Assembly: GCA_014655195.1 (NCBI GenBank)
Contig: BNBH01000015.1
Coordinates: forward strand, 145,243 to 209,242
DNA from: Streptomyces cellulosae
Lineage (GTDB): Bacteria > Actinomycetota > Actinomycetes > Streptomycetales > Streptomycetaceae
Direction of reading: 5' to 3'
DNA: 64,000 bases
The position numbers and the translations under genes are program-made. The notes under the pieces are model-generated. The model was not told the DNA's origin and did no database searches. It saw only the letters and a list, made by a program, of their open reading frames with translations. This document shows positions 9,609-19,400 of this stretch, piece after piece; position 1 is the stretch's first letter, and each line of letters opens with the position of its first letter.

Positions 9609-9684
9609 ACGGGCGGACGCGTCAGGACGGCGACCGCGCGACACGGACCGGGCCCGGACGGCGTCCGCCGGAGACCGGCCTGGT

Positions 9685-10389
9685 TCAGGACGGCGTCCGC
9701 GCCGCCGCCAGGAGGCGGCCGACGTCGTCGGAGCAGATGGTGAGGGCCGCGCCCACCGTGGCGAGGGCGTCCCGTTCCGCGGGGGTGTACGGGCCGTCGG
9801 CCAGGGCGATCCGGGCGCCCTGGAGCAGGATCGACTCGCGGCCGGGTCCGGCCAGGTGCGGGGCCAGCGGGTCCAGCGCCTCGTGCAGTTCGATGGACAG
9901 CCCCGCCACGCAGGGCTCGCCGGTGAACCGGCCGGTGTCCTCCTCCAGCGCCTCGACCAGCGCGGCCAGCTGCTCCTCCGTGCAGTCCTCGAAGCCGGCC
10001 GCGCGCACCCCGGCCGCAGCGGTCTCCAGGGCGGCGCGGGAGCAGGTGCCGCCCGCGGCGAGGACGGCGAGGGCGACGGTGTGGACGGCGTCCCGCAGCA
10101 TCGCGGAGAAGCGGGTGGTGGTGGGATGGTCCAGCACGTCGGTGCCGAAGTGGCCCCGGCAGGCGGCGCACTCCACGGTCGGCGCGCACACCCCGCGCGG
10201 CAGCACGGGCACGCCCAGCACGGTGAAACGGCGGCGTCCGGTGAGCCGCTGGTAGTTGCGGTCGCCGCCGCAGCTGGGGCAGAAGAACTCCCCGTCGCCG
10301 ACGGCGGTCCACGCGGTGCGGGTGCCGACCAGGCGGCGCGCGCGCCCGGCGGCAGCGGTACGGCCGTCGGGTCCCCGTTCTGGCAGCAC
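9685..10389 (-). CDS. TerB-like protein with N-terminal zinc ribbon
   Basis: A 234-residue protein combining a Cys4 zinc ribbon with a TerB-type helical domain. FFCPSCGGDRNY (about residues 35-46) and VECAACRGHF (about 72-81) supply the two CxxC pairs. The C-terminal domain includes ILLQGARIALADGPYTPAER, the acidic helix pattern of TerB/TerY-linked tellurite resistance proteins. Such proteins are common in Streptomyces, usually without proven tellurite function. ATG 10389 is used; an ATG further upstream is in a different frame. Confidence 0.82.
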   Translation of the reverse strand: MLPERGPDGRTAAAGRARRLVGTRTAWTAVGDGEFFCPSCGGDRNYQRLTGRRRFTVLGVPVLPRGVCAPTVECAACRGHFGTDVLDHPTTTRFSAMLRDAVHTVALAVLAAGGTCSRAALETAAAGVRAAGFEDCTEEQLAALVEALEEDTGRFTGEPCVAGLSIELHEALDPLAPHLAGPGRESILLQGARIALADGPYTPAERDALATVGAALTICSDDVGRLLAAARTPS

Positions 10390-10520
10390 GTCGCACCTCC
10401 ATCAACGCCACACAGCTCCGTCGCCGCGCTTGCGTGATGTTAGCCACATCCGGGAGGCGGAGTCAGTACCCGGGACGAGACCTTTCCGTGACCATCACAG
10501 CTGTTGGCCGGTAACCGACG

Positions 10521-10559
10521 CCGGGGCCCCGCCCGCCGTGACGGCGGGCGGGGCCCCGG
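10521..10559 (-). terminator. Probable leuA transcription terminator
   Basis: A perfect 19-bp inverted repeat with a single central base lies 20 bp beyond the leuA stop codon. It has no U-run, as is common for Streptomyces terminators. Confidence 0.75.
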
Positions 10560-10578
10560 ATTCGCTCGTGCAGGCTGC

Positions 10579-12300
10579 TCAGCGGGTTGCGCGGTTGACG
10601 GCGGAGACGACCGCCTTCAGCGAGGCGCGGGTGGTGTTCGCGTCGATCCCGATGCCCCACAGCACCTTGTCGCCGATGGCGCACTCGATGTACGAGGCGG
10701 CCTGCGCGGAGGCGCCCTCGCTCATGGTGTGCTCCTGGTAGTCCAGCAGGCGTACGTCGATGCCGATGCCCTGGAGGGCGTCGAAGAAGGCCGAGATCGG
10801 ACCGTTGCCGGTGCCGACCAGGGTGGTCTCCCGGCCGTCGACCGTGGCCTGGACGGTGAGGGTGTCCACGCCGTCGTGGTCGGTGGTGCTCTGGCCGCCG
10901 GCGACCTGGATGCGGCCCCAGGGGTTGTCCGGGTTGGGCAGGTACTCGTCCTGGAAGACGGCCCAGATGTCGGCCGGGGTGATCTCGCCGCCCTCGGCGT
11001 CCGTCTTGGCCTGGATGATCTTCGAGAACTCGATCTGCATCCGGCGCGGCAGTTCCAGCTTGTGGTCGTTCTTCAGGACGTACGCCACACCGCCCTTGCC
11101 GGACTGCGAGTTGACCCGGATGACCGCCTCGTAGGAGCGGCCGACGTCCTTGGGGTCGATCGGCAGGTACGGCACGGCCCACTCGAGGTCGTCGACGGTG
11201 ACGCCCTTGGCCTCGGCCTCGGCCTCCATGGCGTCGAAGCCCTTCTTGATGGCGTCCTGGTGGGAGCCGGAGAAGGACGTGTAGACCAGGTCGCCCACGT
11301 ACGGGTGGCGCGGGTGGACCTCCATCTGGTTGCAGTACTCCCACGTACGGCGGATCTCGTCGATGTCGGAGAAGTCGATCTGCGGGTCGACGCCCTGCGA
11401 GAACAGGTTCATCCCCAGGGTGACCAGGTCGACGTTGCCGGTGCGCTCGCCCTGGCCGAACAGGCAGCCCTCGACGCGGTCGGCGCCGGCCATGACCGCC
11501 AGCTCCGCCGCCGCGACGGCCGTGCCGCGGTCGTTGTGCGGGTGGACGGACAGGCAGACGTACTCGCGCCGGGAGAGGTTGCGGTGCATCCACTCGAAGC
11601 GGTCGGCGTGCGTGGACGGCGTGGAACGCTCCACGGTGGCGGGCAGGTTGAGGATGATCTCGCGGCCGGGACCGGGCTGGTAGACGTCCATCACCGCCTC
11701 GCAGACCTCCAGCGCGAAGTCCAGCTCGGTGTCGGTGAAGATCTCCGGGCTGTACTGGTAGCCGAACTCGGTCTCCGGGCCCAGCAGCTTCTCCGCGTAC
11801 TCCATCACCAGGCGGGTGCCGTCGACGGCGATCTGCTTGATGTCGTCCTTGGAACCGCGGAAGACCACGCGGCGGAAGACGGGCGCGGTGGCGTTGTACA
11901 GGTGGACGGTGGCCCGCTTGGCGCCCTTCAGGGACTCCACGGTGCGCTCGATCAGGTCCTCGCGGGCCTGGGTCAGCACGGAGATGGTGACGTCGTCGGG
12001 GATGGCGTCCGGGTCCTCGATGATGGAGCGGACGAAGTCGTAGTCGGTCTGCCCGGAGGCGGGGAAGCCGACCTCGATCTCCTTGTAGCCCATCCGTACC
12101 AGCAGGTCGAACATGGCGCGCTTGCGCACGGGCGACATGGGGTCGATCAGGGCCTGGTTGCCGTCGCGCAGATCGGTGGAGAGCCAGCGGGGCGCGGTGG
12201 TGATCCGCTTGTCGGGCCAGGTGCGGTCGGGGATGTCGACCTGCTCGTACCGGCCGTACTTGTGGATCGGCATGCTGCTGGGCTGCTGGCGGTTCGCCAT
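10579..12300 (-). CDS. leuA: 2-isopropylmalate synthase
   Basis: First committed enzyme of leucine biosynthesis: condenses 2-oxoisovalerate with acetyl-CoA to 2-isopropylmalate. The 573-residue product begins MANRQQPSSMPIHKYGRY, the usual N-terminus of the long actinobacterial type. It shows the catalytic-barrel motif STDLRDGNQALIDPM near residue 40 (metal-binding Asp and catalytic Arg) and SVHPHNDRGTAVAAAELA around 260. The C-terminal LeuA dimer domain that binds leucine for feedback inhibition is present. ATG 12300 is preceded by GAGGAG. A leader peptide with four consecutive leucines lies upstream, indicating control by leucine. Confidence 0.97.
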   Translation of the reverse strand: MANRQQPSSMPIHKYGRYEQVDIPDRTWPDKRITTAPRWLSTDLRDGNQALIDPMSPVRKRAMFDLLVRMGYKEIEVGFPASGQTDYDFVRSIIEDPDAIPDDVTISVLTQAREDLIERTVESLKGAKRATVHLYNATAPVFRRVVFRGSKDDIKQIAVDGTRLVMEYAEKLLGPETEFGYQYSPEIFTDTELDFALEVCEAVMDVYQPGPGREIILNLPATVERSTPSTHADRFEWMHRNLSRREYVCLSVHPHNDRGTAVAAAELAVMAGADRVEGCLFGQGERTGNVDLVTLGMNLFSQGVDPQIDFSDIDEIRRTWEYCNQMEVHPRHPYVGDLVYTSFSGSHQDAIKKGFDAMEAEAEAKGVTVDDLEWAVPYLPIDPKDVGRSYEAVIRVNSQSGKGGVAYVLKNDHKLELPRRMQIEFSKIIQAKTDAEGGEITPADIWAVFQDEYLPNPDNPWGRIQVAGGQSTTDHDGVDTLTVQATVDGRETTLVGTGNGPISAFFDALQGIGIDVRLLDYQEHTMSEGASAQAASYIECAIGDKVLWGIGIDANTTRASLKAVVSAVNRATR

Positions 12301-12343
12301 GATGCGGGGGCTCCTCGGTGGTCCGCGGGGTGTCCTGGGGGAC

Positions 12344-12386
12344 GGCCGACGGCGCAGCGCCAAACTCCGCGGGGAGGGGGTCGGCC
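12344..12386 (-). promoter_or_regulatory. Possible leuA leader RNA hairpin
   Basis: GGCCGAC at 12344-12350 pairs with GTCGGCC at 12380-12386, with a small GC hairpin (12351-12361) inside the loop. It begins just after the leader-peptide stop codon and ends about 45 bp before leuA. This is where an attenuator or translation-control structure would sit. Actinobacterial leuA leaders with such structures have been described, but I only infer the mechanism here. Confidence 0.45.
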
Positions 12387-12387
12387 T

Positions 12388-12438
12388 CTAGCGCAGACCC
12401 TCACCGCGGCAGCTAAGGAGAAGCAGCCCGAAGTACAT
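12388..12438 (-). CDS. leuA leader peptide (16 aa, four consecutive Leu codons)
   Basis: The minus strand encodes MYFGLLLLSCRGEGLR and a TAG stop. The ATG at 12438 is preceded at good distance by GCGGAG. Four successive leucine codons in a short ORF directly upstream of leuA is the classic sign of ribosome-mediated regulation: a ribosome stalled for charged leucyl-tRNA would alter the folding of the downstream leader RNA. Leucine-rich leader peptides for leuA have been reported in Streptomyces. It lies 87 bp upstream of leuA. Confidence 0.75.
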   Translation of the reverse strand: MYFGLLLLSCRGEGLR

Positions 12439-12629
12439 GATGCTCCGCAGCTTATCCGAGTCGCCCACCGTGCGGGGTTGCGTATCAGTATGCGGGATCG
12501 GTGGGACGAACGGGACAAAGAGTGCCGTATACCACTTCCATAGCGGGCGGCGGGCGGTTATCGCGGGGGAATTCATCCGTCATGGTCGCGGGTAGTGACA
12601 GCTCGGTGACTGAGTGCGATGGTTCCGGC

Positions 12630-13703
12630 ATGACGACGAACGGGGGCCACCGGCCCGTCTTCTGCACCATCGTCCCGCCGCACGTCCTCGACCGGCTCTC
12701 CCAGGCCGAGGACCCCCTGGTCCACGGGCCCGCGCGCCGCACCCTGCGCCGCGACGCCTACGAGCGCACCCAGCGCCGGCTGACCACGGTGGTCGGCGCG
12801 CCCGCCGTGACCACACGCGCCGCCCCGGCAGAGCCCGGCACGCCGCAGCGCACCGTGTACGACGCGGGGCACGGCACGGACCTGCCCGGCGAGAAGGCAC
12901 GCGGCGAGGGCGAGGAGCCCGGCCAGGACGCCACCGTCAACCGCGCGTACGCGGGACTCGGCGCCACCTTCGAACTGTTCCTGAAGGAGTTCGGCCGGGA
13001 CTCGATCGACGGCAGCGGACTGCCGCTGGACGCCACCGTCCACTACGACCGGGACTACAACAACGCGTTCTGGAACGGCGAGCAGATGGTGTTCGGCGAC
13101 GGGGACGGCGAGATCTTCCTCGACTTCACCATCGCCGTCGACGTCATCGGCCACGAACTCGCCCACGGCGTCACGCAGTACACCGCGAACCTCGACTACT
13201 TCGGCCAGTCGGGTGCGCTCAACGAGTCGGTGTCGGACGTCTTCGGCGCGCTCATCAAGCAGTACACGCTGGGCCAGACCGCCGAGGAGGCCGACTGGCT
13301 GATCGGCGCGGGCCTGCTCGCCCCGCGCGTCACGGGCGTGGCCCTGCGCTCGATGAAGGAGCCGGGCACGGCGTACGACGACGACGTGCTCGGCAAGGAC
13401 CCGCAGCCGGCGACGATGGACGACTACGTGCGCACCGGCCGGGACAACGGCGGCGTGCACATCAACTCCGGCATCCCCAACCACGCGTTCTACCTGGCGG
13501 CGACCACCCTCGGCGGACACGCCTGGGAGCGCGCCGGGCAGATCTGGTACGACGTGCTGACGGGCGGGGAGCTGGACCAGGACGCGCAGTTCACGGACTT
13601 CGCGACGCTCACGGTGAAGGCGGCGCGCGCCCGGTACGGGGAGGGCGCGGAGCTGAACGCGGTCACCAAGGCGTGGGAGCGGGTGGGGGTGCGCACGCCG
13701 TAG
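12630..13703 (+). CDS. M4-family metalloprotease, protealysin type
   Basis: A 357-residue thermolysin-fold zinc endopeptidase. The catalytic helix is DVIGHELAHGVTQYTA (HExxH, about residues 170-185), with the third zinc ligand in GALNESVSDVFG and the later catalytic His in NGGVHINSGIPNHAFY. There is no signal peptide. Instead the N-terminus VFCTIVPPHVLDRL matches the short precursor motif of protealysin-like enzymes, which are often cytoplasmic or exported by other means. The start chosen is ATG 12630; the frame is open back to 12501. The next gene, 20 bp downstream, is a matching emfourin-type inhibitor. Confidence 0.92.
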   Translation: MTTNGGHRPVFCTIVPPHVLDRLSQAEDPLVHGPARRTLRRDAYERTQRRLTTVVGAPAVTTRAAPAEPGTPQRTVYDAGHGTDLPGEKARGEGEEPGQDATVNRAYAGLGATFELFLKEFGRDSIDGSGLPLDATVHYDRDYNNAFWNGEQMVFGDGDGEIFLDFTIAVDVIGHELAHGVTQYTANLDYFGQSGALNESVSDVFGALIKQYTLGQTAEEADWLIGAGLLAPRVTGVALRSMKEPGTAYDDDVLGKDPQPATMDDYVRTGRDNGGVHINSGIPNHAFYLAATTLGGHAWERAGQIWYDVLTGGELDQDAQFTDFATLTVKAARARYGEGAELNAVTKAWERVGVRTP

Positions 13704-13723
13704 TTCCGTACTAGACACGGACC

Positions 13724-13990
13724 ATGCGTATTCAGGTGCGGCGCACGGGCGGCTTCGCGGGGATCGAGCGGCAGGCCGAGGTGGACACCTCGGGCCGGGC
13801 CGACGCGTCCGAGTGGCACGCCCTGGCCGAGCGGGCCCTGGCGGCCGGGCGGACCACTCCCCCGGCCGGGGTCCCGGACGGCTTCAGCTACACGATCACG
13901 GTGGACGGCAGGACGGTGCACTGCGCGGACCCGGGGCTTACGGAGGAGCAGCGGGCGCTGATCCGGCGGGTGCTGAAGGAGGGCGCGTAA
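13724..13990 (+). CDS. Emfourin-like inhibitor of protealysin
   Basis: An 88-residue protein starting MRIQVRRTGGFAGIERQ, which matches the opening strand of emfourin (M4in), the protein inhibitor of protealysin first described in Serratia. The rest, with DGFSYTITVDG and a C-terminal helix TEEQRALIRRVL, fits the family length and pattern. It lies 20 bp after the protealysin-like protease on the same strand, the arrangement known for this protease-inhibitor pair. It probably binds and blocks that enzyme inside the cell. Confidence 0.85.
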   Translation: MRIQVRRTGGFAGIERQAEVDTSGRADASEWHALAERALAAGRTTPPAGVPDGFSYTITVDGRTVHCADPGLTEEQRALIRRVLKEGA

Positions 13991-14048
13991 CCAGGTTGTC
14001 GCGTACGGGCGTTGACGTGGCTCGGGCGGGGTGCGGATGATCCGGGCC

Positions 14049-15374
14049 ATGGCGACGACGAACCCGATTCCCCGCTTCCCGGCCGGCTTCCTATGGGGTG
14101 TGTCGACCTCGGCGCACCAGATCGAGGGGGCCGTCGACGAGCGCGAACCGTCGGTGTGGGACGTGTTCACGGCGGAGCCGGGGACGGTGCGGGACGGCTC
14201 GACGGCGGCGGTGGCGTGCGACCACGTCCACCGCCACCGCGAGGACGTAGCGCTGCTCGCCGGCCTGGGCGTGGACGCGTACCGCTTCTCGGTGTCGTGG
14301 CCGAGAGTGCGGCGCGCGGGCGGGCTGGATTTCTACGACCGGCTGGTGGACGACCTGCTGGCGGCGGAGGTGCGGCCGGTGCCGACGCTGTTCCACTGGG
14401 ACCTGCCGGCGGACCTGGACTGGCTGGAGCGGGACACGGCGGAGCGGTTCGCGGAGCATGTGGCGGGAGTCGTCGCCCGCCTCGGCGACCGGGTGAAGAA
14501 GTGGATCACCCTCAACGAGCCCGCCGAGCACACGCTGCTGGGCCATGCGCTGGGCGTGCACGCGCCGGGCCGTTCGCTGCTGTTCGACGCGCTGCCGGTG
14601 GCGCACCACCAGTTGCTGGCTCACGGCCTTGCGGTACGGGCGCTGCGCGCGGCGGGTGCGGACGACATCGGCATCGCGAACTCGCACGGCCCGACGTGGC
14701 CGGCCTCGGACGACGAGGCGGACGTGGCGGCGGCGGACTTCTACGACACGCTGCTGAACCGGCTGTTCGCCGACCCGCTGCTGCTCGGCCGCTACCCGGA
14801 GGGCATCGGCGAGCTGATGCCGGGGGACGTGGAAGTGGACCTGAAGATCATCGCGGAGCCGCTGGACTGGTACGGGATCAACTACTACGCGCCGACGCGC
14901 GTGGGGGCGCCGCAGGGGGCGGAGATCGAGTTCGGCGGGGTCCGGATGCCGGCGGAACTCCCGTTCTCCGTGCGGGAGATCGAGGGTTACCCGGTGACGG
15001 ACTTCGGCTGGCCGGTGGTGCCGGAGGCGCTGACGGAGGTGCTGACGGCTTTCGCCGCGCGGTACGGCGACCGTCTCCCTCCGGTGATCGTCACGGAGAA
15101 CGGCTGCGCGTACGACGGCGTGCACGACACGGACCGCGTCACGTACCTGGACGGCCACGTCCGCGCGCTGCATCGGGCGGTGGAGGCGGGGGTGGACGTC
15201 CGCGGCTACTTCGTGTGGTCGCTGCTGGACAACTTCGAGTGGGCGGAGGGGTACGGCCGCCGCTTCGGTCTGGTCCACGTGGACTTCGACACGCAGCGGC
15301 GGACGCCGAAGGCGTCGTACGACTGGTACCGCGCGCTGCTGCGGCAGCAGCACGGGTGCCGACGGGGCGCCTAG
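14049..15374 (+). CDS. GH1 family beta-glucosidase
   Basis: A retaining beta-glycosidase of glycoside hydrolase family 1, about 441 residues. It begins FPAGFLWGVSTSAHQIEGA, the N-terminal GH1 signature. The acid/base glutamate is in WITLNEPAEHT (about residue 160) and the nucleophile glutamate in VIVTENGCAYDG (about 350). WSLLDNFEWAEGY completes the sugar-binding site. No signal peptide, so it probably hydrolyses imported beta-glucosides such as cellobiose. GTG 14031 and ATG 14037 are alternative starts. Its TAG overlaps the era stop codon on the other strand in a shared CTAG. Confidence 0.94.
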   Translation: MATTNPIPRFPAGFLWGVSTSAHQIEGAVDEREPSVWDVFTAEPGTVRDGSTAAVACDHVHRHREDVALLAGLGVDAYRFSVSWPRVRRAGGLDFYDRLVDDLLAAEVRPVPTLFHWDLPADLDWLERDTAERFAEHVAGVVARLGDRVKKWITLNEPAEHTLLGHALGVHAPGRSLLFDALPVAHHQLLAHGLAVRALRAAGADDIGIANSHGPTWPASDDEADVAAADFYDTLLNRLFADPLLLGRYPEGIGELMPGDVEVDLKIIAEPLDWYGINYYAPTRVGAPQGAEIEFGGVRMPAELPFSVREIEGYPVTDFGWPVVPEALTEVLTAFAARYGDRLPPVIVTENGCAYDGVHDTDRVTYLDGHVRALHRAVEAGVDVRGYFVWSLLDNFEWAEGYGRRFGLVHVDFDTQRRTPKASYDWYRALLRQQHGCRRGA

Positions 15375-16324
15375 AAGCCGAGGCGGCGCAGCTGCTTGGG
15401 ATCCCGCTGCCAGTCCTTGGCGACCTTGACGTGCAGGTCGAGGAAGACGGGGGTCCCGAGGAGCGCCTCGATCTGCTTGCGCGACTTGATGCCGACGTCC
15501 TTCAGGCGCTTGCCCTTGGGGCCGATGACGATGCCCTTCTGGCTGGAGCGCTCGATGTAGAGGTTGGCGTGGATGTCGAGCAGCGGCTTGTCGGCGGGGC
15601 GGTTCTCGCGGGGCAGCATCTCCTCGACGACCACGGCGATGGAGTGCGGCAGCTCGTCGCGCACGCCCTCCAGGGCGGCCTCGCGGATCAGCTCGGCGAC
15701 CATGACCTGCTCGGGTTCGTCGGTGAGATCGCCCTCGGGGTAGAGCGCGGGGCCCTCCGGCATGAGCGGGATCAGCAGGTCGGCGAGCAGGTCGACCTGC
15801 TGCCCGGCCGTGGCCGACACGGGGACGATCTCCTGCCAGGAGATGCCCAGCTCCTTGCCGAGCTGGTCGACGGCGATGAGCTGCTCGGCGAGGGCCTTGC
15901 TGTCGACGAGGTCGGTCTTGGTGACGACGGCGATCTTGGGGGTCTTCTTGATCCCGGCGAGCTCCTTGGCGATGAAGCGGTCGCCGGGGCCGATCTTCTG
16001 GTCGGCGGGCAGACAGAACCCGATCACGTCGACCTCGGCCCAGGTGGTCCGCACGACGTCGTTCAGCCGTTCCCCCAGCAGGGTCCGCGGCTTGTGCAGC
16101 CCAGGGGTGTCGACCAGCACGAGCTGCGCGTCCGGCCGGTGCACGATGCCGCGCACGGTGTGCCGAGTGGTCTGCGGCCGGTTCGAGGTGATCGCCACCT
16201 TCTGCCCGACCAGAGCGTTCGTGAGGGTGGACTTGCCCGCGTTGGGCCGGCCCACGAAGCAGGCGAAACCGGCCCGGTGAACGGCGTCGGCCGGCTGCTC
16301 GGATGACTGGGTACGAACACTCAT
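15371..16324 (-). CDS. era: GTPase Era
   Basis: A 317-residue GTP-binding protein needed for 16S rRNA maturation and 30S assembly. The G1 motif is GRPNAGKST (about residues 24-32), followed by NRPQTTRHTVRGI (G2), DTPGLHK (G3) and TKTDLV (G4). The C-terminal KH domain carries GIVIGPKGKRLKDVG. ATG 16324 gives the usual length; the frame is open to 16384. In many actinobacteria era is close to the phoH-ybeY-CBS-cytidine deaminase genes. Here it is separated from them by about 13 kb of secreted-toxin and integrase DNA. Confidence 0.97.
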   Translation of the reverse strand: MSVRTQSSEQPADAVHRAGFACFVGRPNAGKSTLTNALVGQKVAITSNRPQTTRHTVRGIVHRPDAQLVLVDTPGLHKPRTLLGERLNDVVRTTWAEVDVIGFCLPADQKIGPGDRFIAKELAGIKKTPKIAVVTKTDLVDSKALAEQLIAVDQLGKELGISWQEIVPVSATAGQQVDLLADLLIPLMPEGPALYPEGDLTDEPEQVMVAELIREAALEGVRDELPHSIAVVVEEMLPRENRPADKPLLDIHANLYIERSSQKGIVIGPKGKRLKDVGIKSRKQIEALLGTPVFLDLHVKVAKDWQRDPKQLRRLGF

Positions 16325-16364
16325 GCCGCCCATTCTCCCTGATCGCCGGCGCGGCTCGGACCAA

Positions 16365-16405
16365 GGCGGGCCCGGGTCGCCCACGAGGGGAGACCCGGGC
16401 CCGCC
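16365..16405 (-). terminator. Terminator of the DNRLRE/FG-GAP gene
   Basis: A perfect 14-bp inverted repeat (16365-16378 with 16392-16405) lies about 20 bp beyond the stop codon of the DNRLRE gene and before era on the same strand. Confidence 0.75.
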
Positions 16406-16424
16406 GGGAACGTCGCCGCAGCCG

Positions 16425-19400
16425 TCAGCCGAAGGCCTTGATCTGGTTCCAGTCCACGTTCAGGACCACCTTCACCGGGGAGCCGGTGTTGGTCCGGGTC
16501 GGGTTGTAGATACGGGTCGCGCCGTCGGTCCGCAGGCGCGCCCAGATGTCCGGGATGCCGTCCCCGCTGACGTCGGGGATGCCGAGGGCGGTCGGCACGT
16601 TGGTGTCGGTCCAGCTCGTGCCGTAGGCAACGTCACCGTTGAGCGCGTTGGCGGCCAGCTTCAGCGATTCCAGGTCCACACTGCCGCTGACGGGACCGGG
16701 CCGCCCGTGCCGGACGTACATGTTGCCGTTGTCGAGGTTGCGCCACAGCAGGTCGGGGGTCGCGTCGCCGTTGATGTCGGCGACGTTGACGATCTCGCGG
16801 CGTGTCCAGGCATCGGAGTTCATCAGGGTGGCCTCCCTGAAGGTGCCGCCGGTGTAGCCGGACAGGGTCCAGAATTCCGCGCCTGCCCGTAGCACCAGGT
16901 CGGGGTGGCGGTCGCCGGTGATGTCGCCGACCGCCCTGATCTGCGTCCACGTCGAAGGGGCGGGGGCGTTCGACGGCAGCCGGATCGCGAGGCGCCGTCC
17001 GACGTCGAAGCTGCCGTACCCGTCGCCGGGGTACAGCCATGCCTTGCCGTCCGGGGTGACCGCGAACAGGTCGGTGGTGCCGTCACCCGGGAAGGCGTCC
17101 GCCCAGTGGGTGATCAGTGCCGCCTTTCCTGTGGACGGGTCGAACCAGTGGTTCGTCGGATGCAGCTTCGTCTCCCCGGTCCTGCTGTCCTTGGTGTACG
17201 CGGCGCCGAGGCAGCCGTACAGCTCGCCGCCCGCGCTGCCGACGCAGTTCATCAGCTTGCCGGCCGCGTCCACGATCAGCAGGTCGGGGATGCCGTCACC
17301 GCCGGTGTCCCAGGGCACGTCGGCCGCTTCCCTGGGCGGGACGTAGAAGGCGTAGTCGGTGCGCACGCTCTGGTTGCCCGTGGCGTCGTAGGCGTGGACC
17401 AACAGCCAGTTGGGTCCCGCGTGGGCGGGCGCGAGAGTGATGGTCGCGCGGCCGCTGGAGGCCGGCGCCTCGAACCACTGCAGGCCCTCGATGGCGTAGC
17501 GGAACCTCGTCGCACCCGACGAGACGAGGGTCACCTTCCCACTCGTACCGAAGGGCGCCTTCGCCCAGGTCAGGCCGTCGGACGTGGCCTCAGGGAAGTC
17601 TTCGCTCTCGATCTCGGGCTGTGGCGGGGCAGTGGCGTCGATGGTGATCCTGCAGGGCTCGCTGCCCGGCGGGTAGTAGGAGGACGCCGCGTTCTCGGTG
17701 TCCACCGCGCGTACGTCCCACGAGTAGGTTGTCTTGTCCTCCAGGGGGAAGGTGACGGGGATCTGCACCGTGGCGGTGCCGCTGGAGTTCGGCTTGGCGA
17801 TCTTGGCTGCTGGAACCGTTCCGCCGTTCTTCCAGAAGCGGAACTGCAGCTCGCGGAGGTTGCCGTCGGCGTCCTTGGCGTTGGCCGACAGAGTGATGTT
17901 CGTCTTGCCGATGGTCACCCCCGTGCCGGGACCTGGCTTGCAGGCGCCGCCGGGTGTGGACTTGCCGCCGGTCGGCTCCCCTGGCTTGCGGTTGTGGGTC
18001 ACGCTCAGCGTGGCGGAGTTCGCCCTGAACTTACGCCAGGTGTGGGTGTCGGTCTCGGTGGTGGCGCGCATGCCGAAGGTGATGGTGGACCAGCCGGCGT
18101 TTGCGCCTCTCTGGGCGGCCGATGTCACGTCGAAGGGCTCGTAGTCATCGGGGCAGGTGCTGTTGTAACCGTGCACAAAGGAGTGCACGTCGACCTTGCT
18201 GCTCCAGGACGGCTGCTTGTTCCACGTCGTGCCCGAGGAGATCGCCCCGGTCAGCCAGAACTGGAACTCCCGCTTGTTGCAGGACCAGGAGTGGTTGTTG
18301 AGCACCTTGAAGGTCGCCTCGGAGACCGTCGTGCCCTTGATGGTGCTGTCGAACTTCATGCGCCAGAAGGAACGGGCGGTGCCGTTCGTGTCGTCCTCGT
18401 GGCCGACGCGGGCGTCGGAGGTGCCGGAGCTGAAGTTGGTGCCGTTCCAGAAGCTGGTGTTCGGGTACGGCTTGTATGCCACCGTCCAGGCCTGCCACGG
18501 CGGGTTGATGGTGGGGTCCACGAACACCGGGAAGCGGGTGTTCGTATCGGTCAGCAAACCGGTCCTTCCCAGCCCCAGGTCGATACGGGCCTTCCCGGTC
18601 CCGTCGCCCAGAAGCTGCATCGGCATGGGTTCCTGACGCGCGCCGGGCTCGATACCGCTGAGGCCGGACAGGTTCATCACGTCGGCGGGCGTGGCGACGG
18701 AGGTGCGCGGAGCCACACCGGGATCGGCCTCGGGGTCGCGGCCGGAGGAGTCCCAGCCGAAAGGCGTGGGGACCGAGCCTACCTCGCGGCCCGCCACGTC
18801 GAGGATCGAGACGCGGCTGGAGCCGTCGCTGTAGTGGAACGTGGCCGTCTCCGACCGCAGGCCGTACGACACCTTGGCCAGCGCCTCGCTCCGTGCGGCC
18901 TCCCGTGTCTCGACGATCAGCAATTGGGCGAACCCGCCCTCCTCCCGGACGACCAGCAGCAGGTCGACGCCCGGCAGCACCTCCGGATACAGCGCCCGGG
19001 GTCCGTCGAGCACCGGCTCGGGTAGCTGACCCGGCCAGGTGTAGGAAACGGTGTGCCCGTTCAGGTCCGTTTCGGCCAGCACCGTCTCCCCGGGGCCGTC
19101 GGCCAGCGGGAGGCGGGTGAAGGAGCGGTCGGCCCGCTGCTTCGCGCCGGGGGTGCCGCTGGAGAAGCGGACGGGCACCGCAGGGTTGACCGGGCGGATG
19201 CCCAGGCCGTCACCGGTGCGCCGGAGCCGGTTGTCGACCGGAGCCCACTCCCCTTCGGCATTCTTCGCCCGTTTGGGGAACGCGGTCATGTCGGTGCGCA
19301 GCTTGCCGTCCGGCAGGGCCCAGGTCTGGGAGGTGGCAGTGGTCGCCGTGTCGACGAGGACCGGCTTGCGGCTGCTGCGCGCCTCGGCCGAAGCCGCGGC

